DNA of 42,846 nucleotides from Chloroflexota bacterium (GTDB lineage: Bacteria; Chloroflexota; UBA6077; SHYK01), in the NCBI GenBank assembly GCA_016202435.1, contig JACQOR010000054.1, positions 1 to 42,846 of the forward strand, given 5' to 3'. The notes beneath the pieces are model-generated. The model made no database searches, was not told the DNA's origin, and saw only the letters and a list, made by a program, of their open reading frames with translations. The translations under genes were made by a program, and so were the position numbers. Below are positions 7,314 through 15,356 of this stretch, one piece after another (within the stretch, counting starts at the first letter, position 1; the number at the start of each line of letters is the position of its first letter).

Positions 7314-8190
7314 AGACATGGCCGGACGACCGTCAGTCCAGAGGGACATGGATGGGAAACTTGCCGAACTAGAACAAGTACTTCGAGATGCGGGTTCGGT
7401 ACTGGTTGCGTTCTCAGGAGGGGTGGATTCGACGTTCTTGCTCAAGGTTGCCTCTGGCGTCCTCGGGGATAAGGCTCTAGGGGTAACTGCGCGTTCTGCG
7501 AGCTACCCGGCCGGGGAGCTCGAGGAAGCCCAGGCGTTGGCGCGGTCCATGGGCGCTCGGCACACGGTGATCGAGACGCATGAGACGGAGAGCGAGCGTT
7601 ACCTCGTGAACGCGTCGAATCGCTGCTACTACTGCAAAGTTGAGCTGTGGGACACGCTCGCGCCGGTGGCGCGGGAGGGCAGTCTTGCCGTGATGGTCGA
7701 CGGCTTCAACGCGGACGATGTCGGTGACTTCCGACCGGGAGCAAAGGCGGCCCGCGAGCGCGGCGTTCGTAGCCCGCTGCTGGAGGTGGGGCTGACAAAA
7801 TCGGAGATCCGCACCCTTTCGCGTGAGATGGGTCTCCCGACCTGGGACAAGCCAGCCATGGCCTGCCTGTCGTCCCGGGTGCCCTATGGAGAGCGGATCA
7901 CGTTCGAGAAGCTTGAGCGCATCGATCGCGCCGAACAACTCCTGCGGGAGCTAGGATTTCGCGGGGTCCGAGTGCGCCACCACGAAGATCTGGCCCGTAT
8001 CGAGCTGCCTCCAGAGGACATATCGAGGTTCTGGGCGGAGGGGTACGCGCCCGCGATCACACGGCGCTTCAAGGAACTTGGCTTCAAGTACGTTGCGCTA
8101 GACCTCGAAGGCTATCGTACCGGGAGCCTCAACGAGGTATTCACGCTGCGTCCCGTCCCCGCTCGGACCTCGGATGCTTCTGGCGGTTGA
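7306..8190 (+). CDS. larE: LarE-type ATP-dependent sulfur transferase
   Basis: PP-loop enzyme of the LarE family, which adenylates the carboxylates of a nicotinic-acid-derived dinucleotide and inserts sulfur during synthesis of the nickel-pincer cofactor. Visible: the SGGVDST PP-loop, NRCYYCK, the ACLSSRVPYG segment with the conserved cysteine, and the C-terminal FKYVALDLEGYRTGSLN. Counting from 7306, the cysteines are C107, C110 and C187. A three-cysteine active site resembles homologues reported to hold an iron-sulfur cluster. No larA, larB or larC is in the window, so the target cofactor is uncertain. I chose the ATG at 7306, giving an 8-bp overlap with mnmA. Downstream ATGs at 7318 and 7348 are possible. 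Confidence 0.87.
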   Translation: MSEDMAGRPSVQRDMDGKLAELEQVLRDAGSVLVAFSGGVDSTFLLKVASGVLGDKALGVTARSASYPAGELEEAQALARSMGARHTVIETHETESERYLVNASNRCYYCKVELWDTLAPVAREGSLAVMVDGFNADDVGDFRPGAKAARERGVRSPLLEVGLTKSEIRTLSREMGLPTWDKPAMACLSSRVPYGERITFEKLERIDRAEQLLRELGFRGVRVRHHEDLARIELPPEDISRFWAEGYAPAITRRFKELGFKYVALDLEGYRTGSLNEVFTLRPVPARTSDASGG

Positions 8191-8953
8191 CATTGGCAAC
8201 ACCGACATCAAGCTGGGAGTCTTCGATGGCTCGGAGCTGCGGGCATCCTGGCGTTGGGCGACTGACGCTGCCCGGCTGACGGACGAGTACGCGGTTCAGC
8301 TCGGCTGGCTGCTGGCCAATGTTGATCTTTCGCCCGACCACATCACCCGCGTGGCTGTCTGTAGCGTCGTGCCACAGCTCACCGGCACGTTTCGTCAGAT
8401 GGCACACCAGTACTTGGGGGCCGAGCCGCTCGAGATTTCCGAGTCCACCTTCACCGGTATTCCGTTGAGGGTGGACAACCCCCGGGAAGTCGGTCCGGAT
8501 CGAATTGCCAACGCTGCGGGAGCCAAGGCCGCGTACCCGCTGCCCGTCGTTATTGTCGACTTTGGAACTGCGACGAATTTCGACGTTGTGTCTCGGCACG
8601 GGGAGTTCCTGGGTGGCTGTTTCGCTCCGGGGATCCAGTCGGCCATTGAAGGTTTGATGAGCCGAGCCGCCCGACTGCAACGCTTCGATCTCGTTGCCCC
8701 GAGCCGGGTCATCGGCACCAACACAGTAATGTGTCTGCAGGCGGGCACGATCTTCGGATACGTGGGTCTCGTTGAGGGGCTGATTCGGCGGATCGAAAAG
8801 GAACTCGGCGAGGAAGCGCTAATCATCGGGACTGGAGGCCTCGTGGAAACGATTGCGGCTCAGACCGACACGATTCAGGTGGTGGACCAAAACCTCACCC
8901 TGACCGGCCTTCGCTACCTCGCCGAGCTCAATGAGCTCAGGGGAGCAGAATGA
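8174..8953 (+). CDS. coaX: Type III pantothenate kinase
   Basis: First step of coenzyme A synthesis: phosphorylates pantothenate to 4'-phosphopantothenate. The ASKHA-fold landmarks of the CoaX type are present: LLAVDIGNTDIKLGVFDG at the N-terminus, GPDRIANAAGA in the middle, VDFGTATNFDVV, and GGCFAPGI. The 259-residue length is normal. The ATG at 8174 overlaps the end of larE by 17 bp, and the stop overlaps the coaBC start in an ATGA arrangement, implying translational coupling. Type III enzymes are not feedback-inhibited by CoA, as is known for the family. Confidence 0.95.
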   Translation: MLLAVDIGNTDIKLGVFDGSELRASWRWATDAARLTDEYAVQLGWLLANVDLSPDHITRVAVCSVVPQLTGTFRQMAHQYLGAEPLEISESTFTGIPLRVDNPREVGPDRIANAAGAKAAYPLPVVIVDFGTATNFDVVSRHGEFLGGCFAPGIQSAIEGLMSRAARLQRFDLVAPSRVIGTNTVMCLQAGTIFGYVGLVEGLIRRIEKELGEEALIIGTGGLVETIAAQTDTIQVVDQNLTLTGLRYLAELNELRGAE

Positions 8954-10179
8954 TTCAGACTGGTCCGTCCCGGAACCCGCTCGGAGGACGGCACGTAGTG
9001 CTGGGTGTCACCGGCAGTATTGCGGCCTACAAGGCCGCGGCCATCGCGAGTGGGCTGACCCAGCAGGGCGCCCTGGTGGACGTGGTCATGACCCGGGAAG
9101 CGACCGAGTTTGTACGGCCCCTGACTTTTGAGGCACTCACCCATCGGCCAGTAGTGTCGGATGTGCTCGCGCTGCTGCCCGGGTGGGAGATCGCCCATGT
9201 GGCGATGGCCCATGACGCTGACATCTTCGTGGTTGCGCCCGCCACGGCGCATACGATTGCGAAGCTGGCTCTTGGTCTGGCCGATGATCCGGTGAGCGCC
9301 ACTGGGCTGAGTACACAGGCTCCAGGTGTGTTAGCGCCGGCGATGGAGACCGGTATGTGGCAGCATCCCGCGACTCAGGCGCACATTGGCACGCTGAGGC
9401 AGCGGGGTTGGATCATCGTCGCTCCTGAGTCAGGGCGCCTGGCTTCGGGGGCCGTCGGTGAGGGTCGGATGGCGGCGCCGGAGCGAATCGTAGACGTCGT
9501 TAAGCATGTCGCGGCGCGGGGCGGAGATTTCGCCGGCTGGAAGGTCGCCGTTACTGCGGGTGGTACTCGGGAGGCGGTCGACCCGGTGCGTTTTCTTTCG
9601 AATCGCTCCTCGGGCAAGATGGGGCAGGCGGTTGCCGAGGCGGCAAGAGACCGGGGAGCAGAGGTCGTGCTCATTTCCACGGTGTCGCTTCCTCGTTTGG
9701 AGGGAGTGGAGCTGCTCGCGGTGGAAAGCGCGGACGAGATGGCAGACGCTGTGCTCGGCGCGCTGGACCGCGTCGATGCACTTGTCATGTCGGCCGCGGT
9801 CGCGGACTTCAAACCGGCCGCGAAGGCCGGTGAGAAGATCAAACGGCGCGACGGGACGCCGCAGCTTCTGCTGGTCCCGACCGTGGATGTCCTCAGCACG
9901 GCCAAGGCACGCCGCGCCGAGACGGGCCGGCCGCTGATCGTGGGATTCGCCGCTGAAACTCAGAATCTCCTGGCGAATGCTCGCGAGAAGGCTAGTCGCT
10001 GGGAGGTTGATCTGGTCGTGGCAAATGACGTGTCGCTGGAGGGCAGCGGGTTTGGGAGCGACATGAACCAGGTCACCATCCTCCGCTCGAGCGGCGAGAA
10101 TCTGGATTTGCCGTTGATGCCCAAGATTGACGTGGCCCACCGGCTGCTGGATGAGCTCGTCAAACTGCGACGCCGCTAG
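8950..10179 (+). CDS. coaBC: Bifunctional phosphopantothenoylcysteine decarboxylase/synthetase
   Basis: Second and third steps of CoA synthesis: CoaB joins cysteine to 4'-phosphopantothenate with CTP, and the FMN-containing CoaC half decarboxylates the product. CoaC signatures run from GVTGSIAAYKAA through HVAMAHDADIFVVAPATAHT (with the catalytic His) to APAMETGMW and RLASGAVGEGRMA. CoaB follows from about residue 195 with VTAGGTREAVDPVRFLSNRS, SSGKMG and KIKRRDG. Two CoaC positions differ from the E. coli pattern: PAMN is PAME, and the Cys of LACG is Ser. Similar substitutions seem to occur in other high-GC phyla, so loss of activity should not be assumed. The start overlaps the coaX stop by 4 bp. 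Confidence 0.93.
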   Translation: MIQTGPSRNPLGGRHVVLGVTGSIAAYKAAAIASGLTQQGALVDVVMTREATEFVRPLTFEALTHRPVVSDVLALLPGWEIAHVAMAHDADIFVVAPATAHTIAKLALGLADDPVSATGLSTQAPGVLAPAMETGMWQHPATQAHIGTLRQRGWIIVAPESGRLASGAVGEGRMAAPERIVDVVKHVAARGGDFAGWKVAVTAGGTREAVDPVRFLSNRSSGKMGQAVAEAARDRGAEVVLISTVSLPRLEGVELLAVESADEMADAVLGALDRVDALVMSAAVADFKPAAKAGEKIKRRDGTPQLLLVPTVDVLSTAKARRAETGRPLIVGFAAETQNLLANAREKASRWEVDLVVANDVSLEGSGFGSDMNQVTILRSSGENLDLPLMPKIDVAHRLLDELVKLRRR

Positions 10180-10196
10180 GAGGGGGAATTCGGGGC

Positions 10197-10769
10197 GTGG
10201 TGGATAAGGACGCGGTGCGGGAAGCGGTGAATGCCTTGATCCTGGCCATCGGCGAGGACCCCACGCGGGAGGGTCTCCTCGAGACGCCGAGACGGATTGC
10301 CGAGATGTACGAGGAGATTTTCCAGGGCGTTGATCAGGATCCTCGGGCCGTTCTTCAGGTTGGCTTCGAGGAACGCCATGAGGAGATGGTCATCGTTCGG
10401 GATATTCCGTTCTATTCGCTGTGCGAACATCATTTTCTGCCGTTTTTCGGGACGATCCATGTCGGGTACATTCCCAAAGGACGTGTCGTAGGGATCAGCA
10501 AAGTGGCGCGATGCGTGGAAATCCTGGCCCGCCGGCCGCAGCTCCAGGAGCGCCTGACGAGTCAGATAGCTGACATCCTCATGGAGGAGTTGCGACCCGG
10601 CGGCGTGGCTGTGGTTGGTCAGGCACAGCACCTCTGCATGACCATGCGCGGCGTCGAGAAGCCTGGCTCTCAAGTAGTGACGTCGGCGAACCGGGGAGTT
10701 TTTCGCAATAACAGCGTCACCCGGACGGAGTTCATGGCTTTGCTCTCCAACGGCCGTCACGTCGTCTGA
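10197..10769 (+). CDS. folE: GTP cyclohydrolase I
   Basis: Converts GTP to 7,8-dihydroneopterin triphosphate, the first step of folate synthesis. The 190-residue protein has the zinc ligands C76 and H79 (SLCEHHFLPF) and C147 (AQHLCMTMRG), and the family signature HVGYIPKGRVVGISKVAR. The GTG at 10197 lies about 9 bp after an AGGAGGGGG tract directly behind the coaBC stop. The gap to coaBC is 17 bp. With folK downstream it forms a small folate segment. Confidence 0.95.
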   Translation: MVDKDAVREAVNALILAIGEDPTREGLLETPRRIAEMYEEIFQGVDQDPRAVLQVGFEERHEEMVIVRDIPFYSLCEHHFLPFFGTIHVGYIPKGRVVGISKVARCVEILARRPQLQERLTSQIADILMEELRPGGVAVVGQAQHLCMTMRGVEKPGSQVVTSANRGVFRNNSVTRTEFMALLSNGRHVV

Positions 10770-10834
10770 GGTAAAGGAGCCGCCGCGGTCATCCTGGAGC
10801 GCGCGAGGTTTCTCCTTGGAATGACATAGCTCGC

Positions 10835-11326
10835 GTGCCGGAGTCATATCTCGGGTTGGGGTCGAATCTTGGCGACCGCTGCGAGAATCTCCACGAAGCC
10901 CTGCGCCGCATCGGCGAACTTCCCGGTACCCAGCTGCTGGAGGTGTCCCGCGTCTATGAAACGCAGCCGGTAGGGCCGGTGGCCCAGGGGTGGTTCTTGA
11001 ACGCCGTCGTCCGGGTGGATACGGGCCAGGACCCGCGTGCTCTGCTTCAGTCAGCAAAAGCCATCGAGCGGACGATGGGGCGACTAGCTGGAGAACGCTG
11101 GGGCCCCCGAGTCATCGACGTGGACGTGCTCCTCTACGGCGGGGTGTCGGTACGAGAGGAGGGCCTGTCGATTCCGCATCCGGAGCTGTGGGACCGTCGT
11201 TTTGTATTGGTGCCTCTGTTCGACGTTCTGCCCGAGGGCGAGCTGAGAGACCAGGTGCGGCGGCGCATCGAGGAGTTGGGTGATGTTCCGGAAGTCCGAC
11301 CGTTCGGCACTGGTCTCTGGCTATAA
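10835..11326 (+). CDS. folK: HPPK: 6-hydroxymethyl-7,8-dihydropterin pyrophosphokinase
   Basis: Transfers pyrophosphate from ATP to 6-hydroxymethyl-dihydropterin in folate synthesis. The motifs are SYLGLGSNLGDRCENL at the N-terminus, EVSRVYETQPVGP, WFLNAVVRV, and the ATP-site signature RWGPRVIDVDVLLYGG. IPHPELWDRRFVLVPL follows and completes the family pattern. Length is 163 residues. The GTG at 10835 is the likely start, although its ribosome-binding site is weak. There is a 65-bp gap after folE. No folB or folP is in the window. Confidence 0.94.
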   Translation: MPESYLGLGSNLGDRCENLHEALRRIGELPGTQLLEVSRVYETQPVGPVAQGWFLNAVVRVDTGQDPRALLQSAKAIERTMGRLAGERWGPRVIDVDVLLYGGVSVREEGLSIPHPELWDRRFVLVPLFDVLPEGELRDQVRRRIEELGDVPEVRPFGTGLWL

Positions 11327-11332
11327 TCTGAT

Positions 11333-11575
11333 CAATCCTTGGTGCTGCTCTGGAGGTATTCTGCCCAGCAGACCGCGTGGGGGCCGGCCGGCTCCCCGGA
11401 CCCGAAGACGAACCCGGACACCCCCTGCGGGGCCCGCAGCCCGCAAGGCAGATATGCCCGGCGAGGCTCAGCTCGCTGCCCCAGTAGCTCGGGCAGCGGC
11501 GCGAGGCGGGCAGACATCCTCGCTGCGTGGGGGGCCGCCGCCGACCCGCGGGCGGCCCCGGGAAGTCACGGTCGA
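11333..11575 (+). other. Hairpin-rich GC stretch between folK and the fix operon
   Basis: This stretch is unusually rich in inverted repeats. One stem pairs CTGC near 11346 with GCAG near 11370. A longer one pairs CTCGCTGCCC near 11471-11480 with GGGCAGCG near 11490-11497. A third pairs GGGGCCGCC near 11531 with GGCGGCCCC near 11550. TATAAT at 11322-11327, overlapping the folK stop, could be a -10 element, though I see no matching -35. The second half overlaps the N-terminal codons of a small membrane protein. It does not match SRP RNA, tmRNA or RNase P RNA landmarks. It could be a structured leader or simply GC-rich coding DNA. Confidence 0.35.
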
Positions 11576-11669
11576 TTACGGGTACGTCGTTTCAGACCTT
11601 CGCCGGATCGCAATGATTGGGGGGGGTCTCGTGCTGCTCCTCGTGGCGCTTTCTTTCATCGTTCGTTAG
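11454..11669 (+). CDS. Small membrane protein with disordered N-terminus
   Basis: Predicted 71-residue protein. The first 40 residues are Ala/Pro/Arg/Gly-rich and look disordered. The C-terminus holds YGYVVSDLRRIAMIGG followed by one hydrophobic helix ending ALSFIVR. The YVV-x-DLRRIA-then-helix arrangement resembles small uncharacterised membrane proteins I associate with Chloroflexota-type genomes; that is memory, not a search. The ATG at 11454 is preceded by GCAAGG. There is no other start codon before the membrane segment. It lies 127 bp after folK and 42 bp before fixA. Function unknown. Confidence 0.6.
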   Translation: MPGEAQLAAPVARAAARGGQTSSLRGGPPPTRGRPREVTVDYGYVVSDLRRIAMIGGGLVLLLVALSFIVR

Positions 11670-11711
11670 GCCAGGAGTGGGCCCAGTCTATTTCGTGAGA
11701 TGGTGACCACT

Positions 11712-12560
11712 ATGCACATCGTTGTTTCCATCAAACAGGTGCCGGACACGTCTGAGGTGCGCATTGATCCTCGGACCAACACCATGATTCGGTCCGGCGT
11801 GCCGTCGATCATCAATCCCGATGACGTCCATGCGCTCGAAGAAGCCATCAGACTGAAGGAGCAGTTTGGCGGCAGGGTGACCGTCGTCACGATGGGGCCG
11901 GCTCAAGCCAGAGACGCGCTTCGGGAGACGATCTCCTATGGCGCCGATGAGGCAATCCTCTGCTCGGATCGGCGGTTCGCCGGTGCGGACACGCTGGCGA
12001 CCTCGTACGCTCTCTGGAAGGCGATCCTGAAGATCGGCGAGGCCGAGCCCGTTGACTTGCTCCTCTGCGGCCGACAGGCATTGGATGGGGACACTGGACA
12101 GGTGCCGCCCGGCCTGGCCACTCGCCTCGGGTGGCCGCAGCTCACGAGTGTTTTCAAGATCGAAGAACTGGAGTTGAGCGCTCGTCGGATCGTCGTGCAC
12201 CGGGCGGTTGAGGGAGGCGAGGAGATCGTGTGCTCTCGGCTTCCCTGCGTGATCACCTGTACCCGTGAGATCAACATTCCCCGCTATCCCAGCTTTCCCA
12301 ACATGGTACGAGCGGCCCGCTATCAGCCGACGACGTGGGACAAGACCGACCTGGGGATCGACGATGACTCGCAGATCGGGCTTCGAGGCTCGCCGACCAT
12401 TGTGAGCAAGGTATGGGCGCCGGGCCCCCGGAAGCGTGGCGCCACGGTGCTGATCGATGGGTCTGACCCCGAAGCGGCGGCGAGTCAGCTAGTCAGACTT
12501 CTCATGCACGAGCCATTGCTCGAGGTTGAGGTCGCGTCGGCCGGAGACAAGCATGACTGA
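11712..12560 (+). CDS. fixA: Electron transfer flavoprotein beta subunit, FixA
   Basis: Beta subunit of the FixABCX electron-transfer complex. It starts with the typical MHIVVSIKQVPDTSEVRID. The nucleotide-binding loop is LLLCGRQALDGDTGQVPPGL, whose DGDTGQVPP form is the kind seen in bifurcating ETFs, where a second FAD replaces the AMP of mitochondrial-type ETF (family knowledge). REINIPRYPS near the C-terminus is also characteristic. I prefer the ATG at 11712; an in-frame ATG at 11700 would add four residues. Length is 282 residues. It overlaps fixB by 8 bp. Confidence 0.93.
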   Translation: MHIVVSIKQVPDTSEVRIDPRTNTMIRSGVPSIINPDDVHALEEAIRLKEQFGGRVTVVTMGPAQARDALRETISYGADEAILCSDRRFAGADTLATSYALWKAILKIGEAEPVDLLLCGRQALDGDTGQVPPGLATRLGWPQLTSVFKIEELELSARRIVVHRAVEGGEEIVCSRLPCVITCTREINIPRYPSFPNMVRAARYQPTTWDKTDLGIDDDSQIGLRGSPTIVSKVWAPGPRKRGATVLIDGSDPEAAASQLVRLLMHEPLLEVEVASAGDKHD

Positions 12561-13677
12561 GCCAGCCATCGAAAACGACACCGAGCGCCCCCCGGATTTC
12601 TCCGCTTACCAGGGCATCTGGGTCTACGTGCAGCACCGGGCAGGGATCGCCGTGCCCGTATCCTGGCAGCTCCTGGGTGTCGCCCGGGAGCTCGCGCAGG
12701 AGATCGGTGCGCCTGTCGCCTCAGTGTTGCTGGGTCACCAGGTTGGCCATCTTGCCCAGGATGCATTCGAGTACGGTGCGGACCGGGTGTACCTCATCGA
12801 CGATCCGGTTCTCGAGAGCTATCGAACCCAGACGTATGCCCACGGCCTCGCTTTGCTGATCCAGCAGCACAAGCCCGAAATTGTGCTCTACGGGTCGACT
12901 GTGCAGGGGCGTGACGTGGCCGGTGCCGTGGCAACCCTGGTGAAGACCGGGCTGGCGGCAGACGCGACCGAGCTCTCCATCGAATCGGAGGGGCACCTGT
13001 TTCACGCGAGCCGCCCCGATTTCGGCGGGAAGCTCATGTCCACGATCCTCTGCAAGCGGCATCGCCCCCAGATGGCGACCTGCCGCCAGGGCGTGTTTCC
13101 TGTCCCCGCGCGAATCAGCGGTCGCACGGGCGAGATCGTCGAGGGCCGACTGGGCTTGAGCGAAGGAGACGTGGCCACTCAAGTCGTCGAGTTCATCCCC
13201 GAGACGCGCCATGTGGATCTCTCAAATGCAGAGATCATCATTTCGGGCGGGCGCGGGCTTGGAGGGCCCAGGAGCTTCGACATGCTCTTTGAGCTGGCGG
13301 AAAGCATCGACGCCGTCGTGGGGGCATCTAGAGCGGCGGTGATGGCGGGGTGGATTCCGTACCAGCACCAGGTGGGCCAGACCGGCCAGACGGTACGGCC
13401 TCGGATCTACCTTGCCTGCGGGATCTCGGGAGCCATTCAGCACCTGGTTGGCATGCAGGACTCTGACATCATCATCGCCATCAACACGGACCGGGAAGCG
13501 CCCATCATGAAGGTTGCCGACTACGCGGTGGTCGGCGACATGTTCGAGATCGTTCCGGCCCTCACGCGAAAACTCCGCGCTCTGCGCCAAGACGGCCATG
13601 CTGGCGCCTCGGCGAACGAGCCGCGTGAAGCGACTGAAGAGACGGACTCTGTCGGAGGCCAACCTGGCGGCAACTGA
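12553..13677 (+). CDS. fixB: Electron transfer flavoprotein alpha subunit, FixB
   Basis: Alpha subunit of the FixAB heterodimer, 374 residues. The N-terminal domain has IWVYVQHRAGIAVPVSWQLL, as in FixB. The C-terminal FAD domain has SGGRGLGG, AAVMAGWIPYQHQVGQTGQT, KPRIY-like RPRIYLACGISGAIQH and IIAINTDREAPIMKVADYAV. These contacts bind the electron-transferring FAD. The ATG at 12553 overlaps the fixA stop, and a short charged tail (about 30 residues, Glu/Ala-rich) overlaps the fixC start region. It passes electrons to FixC and, if the complex bifurcates, to ferredoxin or flavodoxin. Confidence 0.94.
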   Translation: MTEPAIENDTERPPDFSAYQGIWVYVQHRAGIAVPVSWQLLGVARELAQEIGAPVASVLLGHQVGHLAQDAFEYGADRVYLIDDPVLESYRTQTYAHGLALLIQQHKPEIVLYGSTVQGRDVAGAVATLVKTGLAADATELSIESEGHLFHASRPDFGGKLMSTILCKRHRPQMATCRQGVFPVPARISGRTGEIVEGRLGLSEGDVATQVVEFIPETRHVDLSNAEIIISGGRGLGGPRSFDMLFELAESIDAVVGASRAAVMAGWIPYQHQVGQTGQTVRPRIYLACGISGAIQHLVGMQDSDIIIAINTDREAPIMKVADYAVVGDMFEIVPALTRKLRALRQDGHAGASANEPREATEETDSVGGQPGGN

Positions 13678-14965
13678 TCGTTTTGATGTCGTCGTCGTCG
13701 GCGCTGGTCTCGCCGGGACGGCCGCCAGCTATCTGCTTGCCAAGGCAGGTCTGAGCGTCCTCTGTGTCGAGCGGGGTGAGGATCCCGGCACGAAGAACGT
13801 CATGGGCGGCATCCTTTACCGCCAGCCTACCGAGAAGATCCTTCCGGGGTGGTGGAAAGATGCACCCGTGGAGCGGCCGATTGTCGAGGAGCGGATTTGG
13901 CTGGTGACTCCGGACTCGATGGTGCAGGGCGGTTTCCGGTCCGCCCGTTACGGCGAGGAGCCGTACAACGCGTTCTCGGTTCTCCGAGTGAAGTTCGACA
14001 AGTGGTTCGCTGACCAGGCCGTGGGTGCGGGCGCGGTCCTCGTGACGGACACCGTGGTCGAAGATGTGCTCCGCGAGAACGGCCGGATTGTGGGTGTGAC
14101 GACCGGGCGGGAGCAGGGCGACGTGCACGGGGACATCGTCATCGCGGCCGACGGGGTGAACTCGCTGCTCTCCAAGAAAGCCGGCCTGCACCCCGAGCTA
14201 GCCCCGCATCAGGTCGCCCTGGTCACCAAAGAGATCATCAATATGAGTCGGGAGAAGATCGAAGACCGGTTTCTGCTCAACGCAAACGAAGGAGCTACGA
14301 TCGAAGTTTTCGGCGACTCGACTATGGGCATGCTTGGATACGGCTTCATCTACACCAACCGGGACTCACTTTCTATTGGCGTGGGCGCACTGCTTTCCGA
14401 CTTGATCAAGAAGAAGATCAACCCAAACGTCCTGATGGAGCACTTCAAGAGTCATCCCATGGTCAAACGGCTCCTTGAGGGAGGCGAAGCCAAGGAGTAC
14501 ATGGCGCACTTGATTCCTGAGGGAGGTGCGGCCTCGATGCCGCCGGTTTACCGCCAGGGGATGCTGGTAGTGGGCGACGCCGCCGGACTCAGCAATCCGA
14601 TCTACCGCGAGGGCTCGAATCTGGCGCTGATGTCCGCAAAGTTCGCGGCGCAGGTGTGTGTCGAGGCGCACGAGCGGGGAGACTTCTCTGCCGAGATGTT
14701 GTCCCGCTACCAGACTTTGCTTGACGAGAGCTTCATCATGGACGACCTCCGCGGGTACAGCAAGACTTCAAGCTTCTTCCAGGGGAAACCGCAGTTCCTG
14801 GAGCGCTACCCGGAGATCCTGGTCGACGCGCTCCATGAGTTTCTCACCGTGGACAACGTGCCCAAGCGGGCGAAACAGCGGCGGATCCTGCGGCAGGTGC
14901 TGAGTCGCCGGGCGCCGTGGGAACTCGCCCGTGACGCCGTTGGGGCTCTACGAGCGCTGACCTAG
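13625..14965 (+). CDS. fixC: ETF-quinone oxidoreductase-like flavoprotein FixC
   Basis: Membrane-associated flavoprotein that takes electrons from FixAB to quinone, with FixX as the iron-sulfur partner. It has a Rossmann FAD motif near the start (DVVVVGAGLAGTAASYLLAK), GTKNVMGGILY, IAADGVNSLLSKKAG in the middle, and a second FAD contact in LVVGDAAGLSNP. The C-terminal half ends in the usual basic segment. About 446 residues. The start is uncertain: GTG 13625 overlaps fixB by 53 bp, and an ATG at 13601 is also in frame. No usable start lies closer to the Rossmann motif. Confidence 0.92.
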   Translation: MKRLKRRTLSEANLAATDRFDVVVVGAGLAGTAASYLLAKAGLSVLCVERGEDPGTKNVMGGILYRQPTEKILPGWWKDAPVERPIVEERIWLVTPDSMVQGGFRSARYGEEPYNAFSVLRVKFDKWFADQAVGAGAVLVTDTVVEDVLRENGRIVGVTTGREQGDVHGDIVIAADGVNSLLSKKAGLHPELAPHQVALVTKEIINMSREKIEDRFLLNANEGATIEVFGDSTMGMLGYGFIYTNRDSLSIGVGALLSDLIKKKINPNVLMEHFKSHPMVKRLLEGGEAKEYMAHLIPEGGAASMPPVYRQGMLVVGDAAGLSNPIYREGSNLALMSAKFAAQVCVEAHERGDFSAEMLSRYQTLLDESFIMDDLRGYSKTSSFFQGKPQFLERYPEILVDALHEFLTVDNVPKRAKQRRILRQVLSRRAPWELARDAVGALRALT

Positions 14966-15016
14966 AGCGACTGGGCTTTACAGTTACAGGGGGCAAGTGC
15001 CCACGAAAGAGAGAGC

Positions 15017-15334
15017 ATGGCCGAAGAAGACGTGAACCAGGTCACGCCCGGCGCGCGGGTAGAGGAAAAGCTCTACAACGTCCGCTTCAAGACTGACGAG
15101 GATCGCTCGCATCTCATCGTGCTGGACAACCAGCTATGCAACCGCTGTGTGGACAAGCCGTGCACGGTGTTCTGTCCTGTGACGGTGTACAAGTGGGAAA
15201 ACGGCGAACACAAGATCAGCGTGAGCTATGAGAAATGTGTCGAATGTGGCGCCTGCCGCATAGGCTGCCCGTACTTCAACATCGAGTGGAAATACCCCAA
15301 GGGCGGCTTCGGCGTTCAGTACAAGTTCGGCTGA
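15017..15334 (+). CDS. fixX: Ferredoxin-like protein FixX
   Basis: Small iron-sulfur protein of the FixABCX complex, 105 residues. Cysteines are arranged as NRCVDKPCTVFCPV and later KCVECGACRIGCPY, followed by the FixX tail NIEWKYPKGGFGVQYKFG. It closes the fixABCX operon, 51 bp after fixC. The ATG at 15017 has an AAAGAGAGAG purine stretch upstream. It is expected to link FixC flavin electrons to the quinone site. Confidence 0.95.
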   Translation: MAEEDVNQVTPGARVEEKLYNVRFKTDEDRSHLIVLDNQLCNRCVDKPCTVFCPVTVYKWENGEHKISVSYEKCVECGACRIGCPYFNIEWKYPKGGFGVQYKFG

Positions 15335-15356
15335 GCGCCGTCTCGGGCGCCTGCTA

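Noticed and set aside
11333-11575. SRP RNA, tmRNA or RNase P RNA in the hairpin-rich stretch
   Set aside because: None of the conserved landmarks of these RNAs is present. I report it only as a structured region.
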